This document shows positions 7,935-16,720 of a stretch of 64,000 bases of DNA, piece after piece; the first letter of the stretch is position 1; each line of letters begins with the position of its first letter. The notes under the pieces are model-generated. The model was not told the origin of the DNA. It saw only the letters and a list, made by a program, of their open reading frames with translations, and ran no database searches. Made by a program: the position numbers and the translations under genes. The stretch spans positions 2,418,001-2,482,000 of the forward strand of contig JAGTXO010000001.1 in the NCBI GenBank assembly GCA_019448385.1. Reading direction: 5' to 3'. This DNA is from Diacronema lutheri (Eukaryota > Haptophyta > Pavlovophyceae > Pavlovales > Pavlovaceae).

Positions 7935-10151
7935 TCACGACATGGGCGCCGCGCCGGAGACAAAACTGCCCAGACAACGCAGGTGCGTTGTGCACGCTCT
8001 CAGCTCCTGCAGCGTCTGCGCAAGCTGCGCCTCGCTCGCGTGGCCCGTGCACTCGGCGAAGAAGCACGCGTGCTCGCCGCCGTCCGGGTCGGCGTACGGG
8101 TGGATGTTCTCCAGGTTGACGCCAAACGAGTTGAAAACCGCAAGCACGCGCGCCAAAGCGCCCGACGCGTGCACGACTTTGAAAAAGAGCAGCGACCGGT
8201 CCTGTGGGCACGCGGCGTGAGGCGTTGCGGAGGGGGCGCGAACGAAAGTGAGGTTGGGTCGGTGAGTCAGGCGGAGCAGCGCGCAGCGTAGCTGCAGCGT
8301 AGCTGGCCGGCGCAACGCAGAACGCGCCATCGCCCGCGTCGCGCGCGCTCCGCGCCAGCGCGCGCATCGGAACACCGAGCACTATGTCATACGCACGCAC
8401 CGCGCCTGTCGCCATCGCTTGCTCGACCGTTGAGACGACGAGGAAGCGCGACGGGCGCGTATTCGTCTTCGGCCGCTCGACGGTACACTCGACGAGCGCG
8501 AGGCCGGCTGCCGTTGCATCGCTTTGTGAGCACAGCACGGCGGTCTGGCGGGCGCGCATGAGTCGGTGTGCGGCGAGGGGCGTGTGACCATAGGGTTCAA
8601 CTGCACGTGTGGGCAGCGGCGCGGGCCGAGCCGGCCTAAACGTGCCAGCTTTGCGTGCGTATGTGTATTTGGTGGGAAGGGGAAGGGGGGGGGGGGGGAA
8701 TGTGCATGCGCGCGAATGCAAAAAGCGAGCGCACACCCTCGCACCCGCCGTTTCGAGTAGCGCGCGCAGGTCGGCGTGCGGCGCGAGCGCGACGAGCTGC
8801 GCGCTCGGCGCCGCGCGGCACAGCCAGCTCGCGCCGTCGTGGAGTGCGCCGAGGGCTCCGTGCACCGCCGAGAGCGCCGTGGCCACAAGGGGCGCCGCGC
8901 TCGCGCCTACGCCCGCGTCCGCGCGCGTGGCGAGGATGAGCGGTTCGTCGTGCACGAGCACGTCCGCGCACACGCAAAGCGCGCCGACCGAGAGCCGGTG
9001 CACCGTCGGCACGTCGAGCGCGCCGCGTGAGTCGGCCAGCGGCACGATGCCGTATGTGGCTTTTCGGGCAGCGACGGCGCCAAGCACGGCGTCGACGTCG
9101 AGGTGCGGCGCGAAGCGCACGGTGGCGGTGGGCGCGGTCGGCGCGCCCGCGCGCGCGGCAAAATGCATCTCCGCCGCCCGCCGCCCGCGCGCGTCCGCGT
9201 ACGCGACGTGGCAGCCGTTGAGCCTCTCGAGGAGATAGATGAGTTCAACCTCTTTTGTCAGCGGGATGACGAAATCGCGATACAGCGAGACGATCTGCTC
9301 GGGGTCGACCTTGAGCTGCGAGCCAGCACCGCCGCCGCCGCCTCCTCCGCCGCCGCCGCTGCCGCTGCCACCGCCACCGCCACCACCGACGCCGCCGTGC
9401 GCGCCCGCGCTGCCGGCCGGCATTGCTGCGTTCGGATCTTCGATGTCTTGACCGTACGTCGATGCCTTTGCGCGCACTCGCCGAAGAAGCTTCTCCTCAA
9501 CGGCGGAGTTGGTGAGCAGCGCCATGATGCCGCTCGAGTCGCGTGCCTCGATCAGCGCCGTGTACCTGCGGGCGGCGGTGTCAGGGCCCGGGTCGGCGTG
9601 CGTGTCGCGCGGCGGGCGCGCGCGTGCGCCGCTGCGCCGCACTCGGCCGTCTGCGAGCGGAACTTGGACTCAGCGACGAACTTGCCGTAGTGCACGCGCT
9701 TAGAGATGGCCTGGAGCGCGGCGATGTCACACAGCGTCGCTGAGCCGTAGTTGCCGTCGTCGCCGCCGGCGCAGAGCGCGGGAATGATCGTCGACTCGTA
9801 CAGCGCTCGGATCTGGTCGTTCACGTTGATCGCGTTCGGCTGGAGCACGGAGGGCTGGGGTTCGGTAAGGAGAGCTGGCGCGGGCAGACGCGACGGGAAG
9901 AAGGCGTGCTCGTCAGGCGCCGTGTACCGCCGCACGGTCGCGTGCAGCCGCTCGTGCTCGAGCAGCATGTGGTCGAGGAACGTGCGCGTCGACGGGCGGA
10001 GGACCGAGCGGAACGCCGGATGGTCCAGCTCAGTCGTCGCGGCGTTGCGGCGGAACTGCGCGCGCTCGATGAGCGCAAATATGATGGTCTCCTCCTGCCG
10101 GATGAGCGACGAGCGGATCTGCTCGAGGTCGAGCTGCCGAGGCATCGACAT
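7935..10151 (-). CDS. Chorismate mutase - prephenate/arogenate dehydratase-like - ACT fusion protein
   Basis: Four exons, 604 aa: 10151-9643, 9565-8745, 8600-8383, 8201-7935, phases consistent. Residues 1 to about 250 are a eukaryotic-type chorismate mutase (yeast ARO7/plant CM class): LDLEQIRSSLIRQEETIIF, LIERAQF, GDDGNYGSATLCD, KRVHYGKFVAESKF. A Gly-rich linker (genomic about 9320-9400) leads to a dehydratase-like domain, then an ACT domain (LLFFKVVHASGALARVL, NLENIHPY). CM converts chorismate to prephenate; the dehydratase step leads to phenylalanine; ACT binds it as feedback effector. The dehydratase core is divergent: PLADSRG stands where PIENS-x-G is expected and SRF where TRF is expected, so it may be weakened or regulatory. 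The start was chosen just before the first helix; no clear plastid leader is visible. Confidence 0.82.
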
Positions 10152-10268
10152 CGCGCCCGCGACGTGCGTCACGGGCACGTGACGCGTCACCACGCCTCGG
10201 TGCGAATTGCCAGTGAGACATTGACAGCCGGACCCTGAGCCTGACAGGCTGACAGTCAAAATCAAAGT

Positions 10269-11946
10269 TCACTCGGCCTCGCGCCGCATCGGCGGTGGCC
10301 GGCGCGAGAGCTCGGGCCGTGCGGCGCGCAGCGCGCGGTACCGCGCGACCAGCTCGTCGGCGAGCGTGCCGTACGCGGCCTCCACGGCGCGAGCGTGCGC
10401 GGGAATGGCCGCGGCCGCGCGCACCTCGCCCTCCGTGACGCGCACGCGCACCAGATTGCGCAAAAGGTGATAATCGATGGACGACTTTGCAAACTCGACG
10501 CCGCTCGGCCCGAGCCGGCTCAGCAGCCGCGCGAGCAGCGTGCCGAGCCAGCGCGGCATCGCCCACAGCTGCGGCGGCGAATCGCCGAGCAGGCCCTCGA
10601 GGTCCTGCTCAACGATGCCCGGCACGAACGGCCGGCGGTCGCCATTGCTGCTCAGCGCGGTGAAGCGCGCGCGTGGCCGGATGCCGTCGAGCAGCGCCGC
10701 CCCGCGCGCGTTGCGCACGACGACGTACTGCGTGCTCTCCGTCATCCGCTCGCCGTGCCGCAACGGCGCCGCCATGTAACCGACGACGAGGTCAGCGAGC
10801 GCGTTCGAGTAATCGAAACACGATGTGCACGAATCGGCAATCACGTCCTTGAGGCCTGACTGTGGCAGTGAGAAGACGGGCACACGCTCGTAGAGCGCAG
10901 CACGCGCCGAGTCGGCGGGCGCGTGAGGCACGCCCTGCGCGGCCGTGTCGGCAGGCCCCGGCACGTGCTTGACGTGCACCGCATAGTCCTGCGGCGTCCG
11001 TCACGCCGCGCGCCACCGCGCGCGCCACCGGGCGCACCGCGGGCGGGCACATGCAATGCGGGCGTCGCGGTCGGCAACGCGTGCGTTTTCGCGCGTCCTG
11101 GGCGCGCACCGCAGCCTTCCGCCCGTCGCGGGACAAGTGCCCAGCCTTCACCGCCTCCCGCGCACGCGCGCGGCGTCGGGCCTCCGCGCAGGCGGACCGC
11201 ACCTGCATGAATTCAAAACCAATCGCCGTGTCTGGCGACGTGGACACGGCCGACATGAAGCGGCGGAGCGCGCCCGAAGAGCGCACATTGTCCGCGCAGT
11301 TGGTGCCGAGCACGTACAGCGCATCTAGACCGAGATGCGCCTCGACCGCGCGCAGCGCCTGCACCTGGCAGCCGACGCCGACGAAGAGGAGGGAACGGAT
11401 CGACGCGTCTGCGCGAACGGCGTCGAGCAGCTCGAGCGAGTTGGCGAGGACAGGCTTGACGCCCGCGCACGCGCGGATCTGCGCGGCTGTGCGGCACAAC
11501 TGCGGGCGCGGCTCCATCCGCGCCGGCCCGTCCTCCGCGCGCGCGCCGACAGCGATGACCGCGTCGACGAGGCCCGACTCGAGCGCCTCGATCGCGATCG
11601 CCGACACGACGCCCGTCCACGCGGCGCCGGCGAGCGGCTCGCGCATGCGCACGCCTGAGAGCTCGGTGTGCACGCCAAAATAGAGCTCATCCTCCTCGTC
11701 TAGCCGACGCGCGCGGCCGTGCGCGAGCGCCTCTGCGGCGTCGATCCGCGCCATGCCATCGCCGAGGAACGCGCACGCCTGTGCGACGTGGCCGATGAAC
11801 GGCGTGTCGCACAGGCCGCAGCGCGAGCAGAGCTCGCGTGCCGGATAGGCCGAGCCCACGGCGACCGGCCGTGCTGCGCGCGGCGCCACGGAGGCTGCCG
11901 CTCCTCCGCCAAGAAGACACAGGAACGCCACATTTGAGGGCGCCAT
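10269..11946 (-). CDS. F420-dehydrogenase beta-subunit family: divinyl chlorophyllide 8-vinyl reductase (F-DVR) or HCAR
   Basis: Two exons (11946-11203, 10988-10269; 214-nt intron), 487 aa. It closely follows the cyanobacterial slr1923 type: YPARELCSRCGLCDTPFIGH, HGRARRLDEEDELYFGVH, AAWTGVVSAIAIE, LLFVGVGCQVQALRAV, LYVLGTNCADN, and in exon 2 SCTSCFDYSNALADLVVGY. The Cys clusters bind Fe-S clusters and the fold binds FAD. Relatives either reduce the 8-vinyl group of divinyl chlorophyllide or reduce 7-hydroxymethyl chlorophyll a, both plastid steps using ferredoxin; I cannot tell which. The N-terminus (MAPSNVAFLCLLGGGAAASV) looks like the signal part of a bipartite plastid leader. Its start is 28 bp after the stop of the CDC50 gene, same strand. 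Confidence 0.85.
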
Positions 11947-11974
11947 CGTGACGACCACACACCCTTCGGCTCGA

Positions 11975-13069
11975 CTACAAGCGCACGCCCGGCCAGGGGC
12001 TCGACCACGATGGCGGGCGCGGAACGAGCGCGCGGTACATGGCGCCCACCTGCCGCGTGGCCAGGCCAAGGCCCGGCTCACCGTCCGCCGCGTAGTGCGC
12101 AAGCGCGGCCGCCGCGCGCTGCAGCGCTGAGCCGCGCGCGCACGTGGCGCAGTGCGCGGCCGCGGCGGCGGAGCAGACGCTCAGCGCGAGCGCGATGGCG
12201 AAGAGCGCGCCCTGTCGGCCGCCGAGTGCGCTCCAGCTCGAGATGGCGAACGCCGCGCTCCCGCCGAACGCGCCCACGTCGTATCTGACCGTTATCTCCA
12301 TCACGTAACGGCCGGCCGGCAAGCCGTCGTCGAGCCGACCGTACGCCTTTCTGAAGCGCGGCATCGGCGATGCGCGCACCCACGTGAGCAGGTCGGCGAG
12401 GGTGATGGGCAGCTCGGCGGGCAGCCGCTCCGGCTTGTAACGCTCGAGCCCGCGCGCAATCCCATCCTTGCTCAGCCGCACCTCCACCTCCGCCTCGGCC
12501 GGCGCGCCGGCGGCGCCGGCGGCGCGGCGCGCGGCCGTCCGGCCGGCGACAGCGAGCAGGCGGTAGCCATCGGTGAAGAAGCTCGCGGGGGCGAGGCCGC
12601 ATGGCATGAATGGTGGGCGCGCTGGGTCATTCGCCTCGTTCACGCGCGGGTGGCAAGCGTCAGCCACCGCTCCGTAGCTGGGCGGCTGCTCGTCGATGAG
12701 CTGCGCGTACGACCACGAGTGGACGTAACGGCGGTTGTTCTGGTAGACGGGCTGAAGCTCGTAGTAGAGCATGGCGGACGGGAGGATGGGCTCCGCCAAC
12801 ACGAACGCGACGCGGCACGTCGTGTTCATCGCGCACGCGCACGCGCCGCGCCGCGCGCTCGCGCTCGTGGCCGCACAGTGGTATACAATCGGGCCCATCG
12901 AGCGCACGCGGAGGTGGAAGGCGGCGAGTGTGCACGCCACCGCGCCGAAGAGGACGGCAAGCAGCCCGTACAATAGCGACACCGTCCGGCACGAGCCGTA
13001 GAGCGGGCTGTACTGCATCGCCCACGCGCGCTGCGCGAACACGCTCGTCGCCGGACGGGCGCCGCCCAT
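11975..13069 (-). CDS. CDC50: CDC50/LEM3 family, beta-subunit of P4-ATPase lipid flippase
   Basis: 364 aa, one exon. Family layout is complete: a first membrane span around residues 28-52 (VSLLYGLLAVLFGAVACTLA), a large lumenal loop, and a second span near residues 292-315 (GALFAIALALSVCSAAAAAH). Loop hallmarks include LPSAMLYYELQPVYQNNRRYV, MPCGLAPASFFTD, MPRFRKAYGRLDDGLPAGRY and FGGSAAFAISSWSALGGRQG. These proteins escort P4-ATPases out of the ER and are needed for phospholipid flipping in Golgi, endosome and plasma membrane. Loop cysteines for the usual disulfides are visible. It is divergent from the RGG gene, with start codons 106 bp apart. Confidence 0.92.
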   Translation of the reverse strand: MGGARPATSVFAQRAWAMQYSPLYGSCRTVSLLYGLLAVLFGAVACTLAAFHLRVRSMGPIVYHCAATSASARRGACACAMNTTCRVAFVLAEPILPSAMLYYELQPVYQNNRRYVHSWSYAQLIDEQPPSYGAVADACHPRVNEANDPARPPFMPCGLAPASFFTDGYRLLAVAGRTAARRAAGAAGAPAEAEVEVRLSKDGIARGLERYKPERLPAELPITLADLLTWVRASPMPRFRKAYGRLDDGLPAGRYVMEITVRYDVGAFGGSAAFAISSWSALGGRQGALFAIALALSVCSAAAAAHCATCARGSALQRAAAALAHYAADGEPGLGLATRQVGAMYRALVPRPPSWSSPWPGVRL

Positions 13070-13175
13070 GACGAGCGGCCCCGCCCCTTTTTCAAAAAGC
13101 CGGCTTCATACTGGTGCTGCGAGCTCAACACAAGCGAGCTCTCCTCACGCGGGCCGTCGAGGTCCAGAGCTCGAG

Positions 13176-15327
13176 ATGGACGCGCGCGTCGGTGTACCGG
13201 TCGGTGGGCGTGGTCAAGGGCGCGGTGGGCGTGGCGGGCGTGGGCGCGGCGCCGGCCGTACGCACCACCACGCGCCTGACGGCGCGCTGGCCGCCGGCGG
13301 CGCGCTCGGGCCGCCGGCCGCCGGCGACGACGTGGAAACGATCCGCGCGTTGCAACAGCGCATTCAGCAGGTCGAGGCGGAGCTGCGCGAGCTGGGGCCG
13401 TCGACTGGCCCGGAGACCGCGCTCACCGTCACGCTCACGGGCAAGGATAGGCGCGTCGTGAAGAAGGCGCCAGGCGATGCCGGCGGCGCGCCGGCCGGCG
13501 TCGCGCTCGGCCACGCCGCACACGGCGGGCGCGGGCCGATGGCCGCGCTCGGCGGGCGCGGGCAGCCCGGCGGGCGCGGTCAAGGCGCGGGTGGTCGCGC
13601 GTTCGGCCGAGGCGCCGCCTTTGCGCCGCCGCCGCTCGATGCGCACGTGCGCCCCGCGCCACTCGCCGGCGCGCGCGGCTTGGCAAGTACGGTCGGTGAG
13701 GGCCGTCACATTGTCACGGGCGGCCGCGGCGGCGGGGCGCATGTGTCGCCCAAGGCGGCAGTTGCGCCGACGCCTTCGCGCGCGCCGCACGTGTCAACCG
13801 CAACACCGCGCGCGCCGCCAACGCCGCGCGCGCCGCCAACGCCGCGCGCGCCGCCGCCGCCGCAGCCGCCGCACGGCGGCGCGGCGCGCGGCGACGGCGG
13901 CGCCGGCGGCAGGCGCGGCGGCGGCAGCGGCGGCGGCGGCCGCGGCGGCGGCGGCCGTGGTGGCTTCGGCGCGCAGGGCCCGGCGGCCAACGGGCCGGTC
14001 ATAGGCGGCTATCGAAAGATCTCGCCCGCCGAGGCCGTCGCCGCGCGCGTGCTGCGCGAGCAGCAGGAAGAGAAAGTGCGCGCGCGCGCGCCTGCGCCCC
14101 GCTGCTCGGCGCGCTGGCGGGCCTGCAACGCGCGCCATGCCCGTGCAGAGCGCTTCCTCGAGCGCCACGGCGTGACAAGACCGCGGCCGAGTTTCGTTCG
14201 TGGCGCAACGCGTTTGTGGCGCTCACACAGCGCGGGCGCTCGTCTGCTGCGCCGCGCCTCGCGCCGCGCGCCGCGCGCCCGCGCGCCCGCGCGCCGCAGG
14301 ATGCCGCGGAGAAGCAGCGCATCCTCGAGGGCGCGAACCGTGTGTCGGGCTGGGGCGATGCAGCCGACGAGGAGGCAGCCGCGGCGGCTGAGGCCGCGGG
14401 TGGCAACAAGGACGCGCGTGGCACCGGCATCGGCCGTAGCGCGAATGGCGGCCGCGCCGCAGAAGGTGGCGGCGGCGGCGGCGGCGGCGCAAAGCCCGCG
14501 CCCGCCGCGCCGGCCGTGCCGCGCGCGGGCGACGCGAGCGCGGCGGAGGCGGACGCGAGGCACGACGTCGTCCGCGCTGTGGTCTCTGCCGCGCTCAGCT
14601 CCGCCATCGCCAATGCATCGACTGTGATCGCGCCAGATGACAACAGCTCGCGCGGCCCGCATCCGCCGCCGCCGCCCGACGCCGCCAAGCCGCCACCCGC
14701 CGCCGTCGCCGCGCCGCCGTCGCCCGCTGCGCCTGCCACGCCCGCCGCGCCGCCCGCCGCCGCGCCGCCGCTCGCGCCCGCGGTGATCTCGGCGTCGGCG
14801 GCCGGCGCGGCTGCTGCCGCAGCGATGGAGGCCGCATCCGGCCAGGACGACGTGATGGCACTCATTGAGGCGAACCGGTGCGTCTGCCGCCAGCTGCCGC
14901 CGGCGCGCGCAGAGGGGCGCCGCGATCACGCCATGCGCGGCACGCGCGTGTGCGCGGTGTGGCCAAGTGTACTTGCACTTGCCGGCCGAGCCGCGCGCTC
15001 GGTCGTGGGTGTGCGCCGCGCTGGTCGACTCCCGCGCGCGGCCGTGCTCGAGGCCCCGCTCGCCGTCGCTGCGGAGCGGACCGGGTCGCTGAGCGCGCGC
15101 GCGTCCGTCCCTGCGCCGTGCGCTGCGCTGCGCGCTGCGCCCATGCTTGCGCCGCGCCGCGCGCGCCGGCGTCGTGTCCTGCTCGGCTGGATTCCAACCA
15201 ATTGCAAAACCTGCCGTGACCGCCGACGCCGCTCTGTGTTTGCAGCCGGCGCAACGAGGAGAGGCGCGCGGCGCAGTCGCTCATCAACGCGCAGATCGAG
15301 GCGAAGCTCGAGGGCCGCCCGCATTGA
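13176..15327 (+). CDS. RGG/Pro-Ala-rich protein, probably RNA-associated
   Basis: Three exons (13176-14075, 14300-14877, 15246-15327), 519 aa, phases consistent. The N-terminal 270 residues are low complexity with many RGG/GRG runs (GGRGQGRGGRGGRGRGAGR and a second block GGGGRGGGGRGGFG), typical of RNA-binding or condensate-forming proteins. A short helical stretch, VETIRALQQRIQQVEAELRE, lies at about residues 51-70. Conserved-looking segments follow: ISPAEAVAARVLREQQEEK, spliced to DAAEKQRILEGANRVSGWG, then a Pro/Ala-rich tail and a basic end RRNEERRAAQSLINAQIEAK. I do not recognise a named family; RNA-related function is inferred only from composition. Confidence 0.6.
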
Positions 15328-15398
15328 GTGGCGCCTTCGAAGCGCGCCACGCGCGCCGGACACGCGCAGTACGCTCCACCCACATCAGGCTGAACCTC

Positions 15399-15437
15399 CT
15401 TGCTCGCGAGCAAGAAATCCCTTGCTCGCGAGCAAGG
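15399..15437. repeat. Twin perfect palindromes CTTGCTCGCGAGCAAG
   Basis: A 16-bp perfect palindrome at 15399-15414 and an 18-bp version (extended by one base each side) at 15420-15437, five bases apart, with a related truncated motif just after. They lie about 230 bp upstream of the glycosyltransferase ATG at 15667 and 70 bp after the RGG gene stop. They could be paired binding sites for a dimeric regulator, or hairpins. The rest of 15328-15666 shows nothing coding that I can support. Confidence 0.85.
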
Positions 15438-15666
15438 AATCCCTTGCGCGCCGGCGCGCGTGCCGCAATCGAAGGATGGCATGCCGCTATGAATGCATGA
15501 TGCCGCGAAATTCCACCAGCACCCAACCGATGTCGTATGTATGGTTGGAGTCCCCACAATCCATATGGGTATTTGGCCGCAACTGACCTGGTCCAGGTCG
15601 GGGCTCGACACACGCGGAGAGCACCGACCAAGTCACGGAGAGCCCCGCGCAAGGAGCACGGCGCAG

Positions 15667-16704
15667 ATGCGCACCGCGCGGACGGCCAATTCGAGGCCGC
15701 GGCGCGCACCTTGCCTGCCTTTGTTGCTCGCTGTGGCCGCGCTCACCTGGCGCACGGCCGGAAGCGCGGCGCCGATCGCGGGTGGCGTTGCGGGGATTGC
15801 GGATGCTCAGGCGCGCGGTCGCATCGGCCGCGTGACCGTCGTCTCGTTTGCAGCCTGCTCGGTCGAGCGCTCGCGCCAGCTGCTCGCTCTGCAGGAGAGC
15901 GTGCGTATGATTGGCGGCAACGTGTCGTTCATCGCGTTCACGGACGCCGACCTGCCCGACGCCTTCCGCGCGCGCTTCGCCTGGGCAAGAGACAAGTGTT
16001 GGTATTGGATCTGGAAGCCGTGGCTGCTCCTCCAGCTGGCCGTCAACCGGTCGACCGCGTTGGGCGACGTCCTCGTCTGGATTGACAGCGACATGAGGCT
16101 CTTTGGGTCGGTGATTCCAGCCGGCGTGTCTGATTGGGTGCACTTCCTAGCCGACCTCGTGCCCGCGGTCGCGCGCGACAACTACGGCGGCGTCGTGCCC
16201 TTTGGCAGGTGCACGGGGCACGTCGAATGGCAGTACACCAAGCCCGACGTGTTTGCGGCGGTCGGGCTGAGCGGCACGCAGCGCACGCTCGCGGAGCGGT
16301 CGCAGCAGGTCTACTCAGGGATGCTCGCGCTGCAGAAGAAGGCGGGCGAGACCGAGGCGTTCCTTCGCGAGTGGCTCGACGCGGCTGACGACCCAGTGAA
16401 TTATGGCGGCGACAAGCTGTACCCGAGCAGAACGCGCCCGCGTCCCGGCTACGTGCGGCACAAGAACGACCAATCAATCTTCAGTTTGCTCATCAAGCGG
16501 CACTCCATGCGTCGGCTCCCGGCGCCCTACTACTGGGTGGGCGACACGGGCTTCGCGAGCTGCAGGCGGGAGTGGGCGGAGGCAGGATACTGCCCATTCG
16601 CGGGCGCGCAATCATCGCGGTTCGACAAGCAGGCGTGGAAGAGCGCAGAGCGCTGCGTCGCGCAGGCGAAAGCAGACGGCAGCCGGCTTTCGTTGCAAGC
16701 GTAG
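15667..16704 (+). CDS. Putative Golgi glycosyltransferase, GT-A fold
   Basis: 345 aa from the Met that opens a signal peptide/anchor (CLPLLLAVAALTWRTAGSAA); the open frame continues upstream but that part looks non-coding. Core motifs: KCWYWIWKPWLLLQLAV followed by GDVLVWIDSDMRLFG, a DxD-type metal motif near residue 140; later RHKNDQSIFSLLIKR. The pairing of WIWKP with a DxD a short distance on, and NDQS near the end, is seen in nucleotide-diphospho-sugar transferases for capsule or cell-surface glycans. Donor and acceptor are unknown. It ends 16 bp from the stop of the convergent giant WW/IQ gene. Confidence 0.65.
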   Translation: MRTARTANSRPRRAPCLPLLLAVAALTWRTAGSAAPIAGGVAGIADAQARGRIGRVTVVSFAACSVERSRQLLALQESVRMIGGNVSFIAFTDADLPDAFRARFAWARDKCWYWIWKPWLLLQLAVNRSTALGDVLVWIDSDMRLFGSVIPAGVSDWVHFLADLVPAVARDNYGGVVPFGRCTGHVEWQYTKPDVFAAVGLSGTQRTLAERSQQVYSGMLALQKKAGETEAFLREWLDAADDPVNYGGDKLYPSRTRPRPGYVRHKNDQSIFSLLIKRHSMRRLPAPYYWVGDTGFASCRREWAEAGYCPFAGAQSSRFDKQAWKSAERCVAQAKADGSRLSLQA

Positions 16705-16720
16705 TGATGCGATTCTGCAC

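Noticed and set aside
15493-15666. 58-residue N-terminal extension of the glycosyltransferase
   Set aside because: The stretch before 15667 lacks a leader and looks like promoter sequence. The Met at 15667 opens a proper signal peptide.
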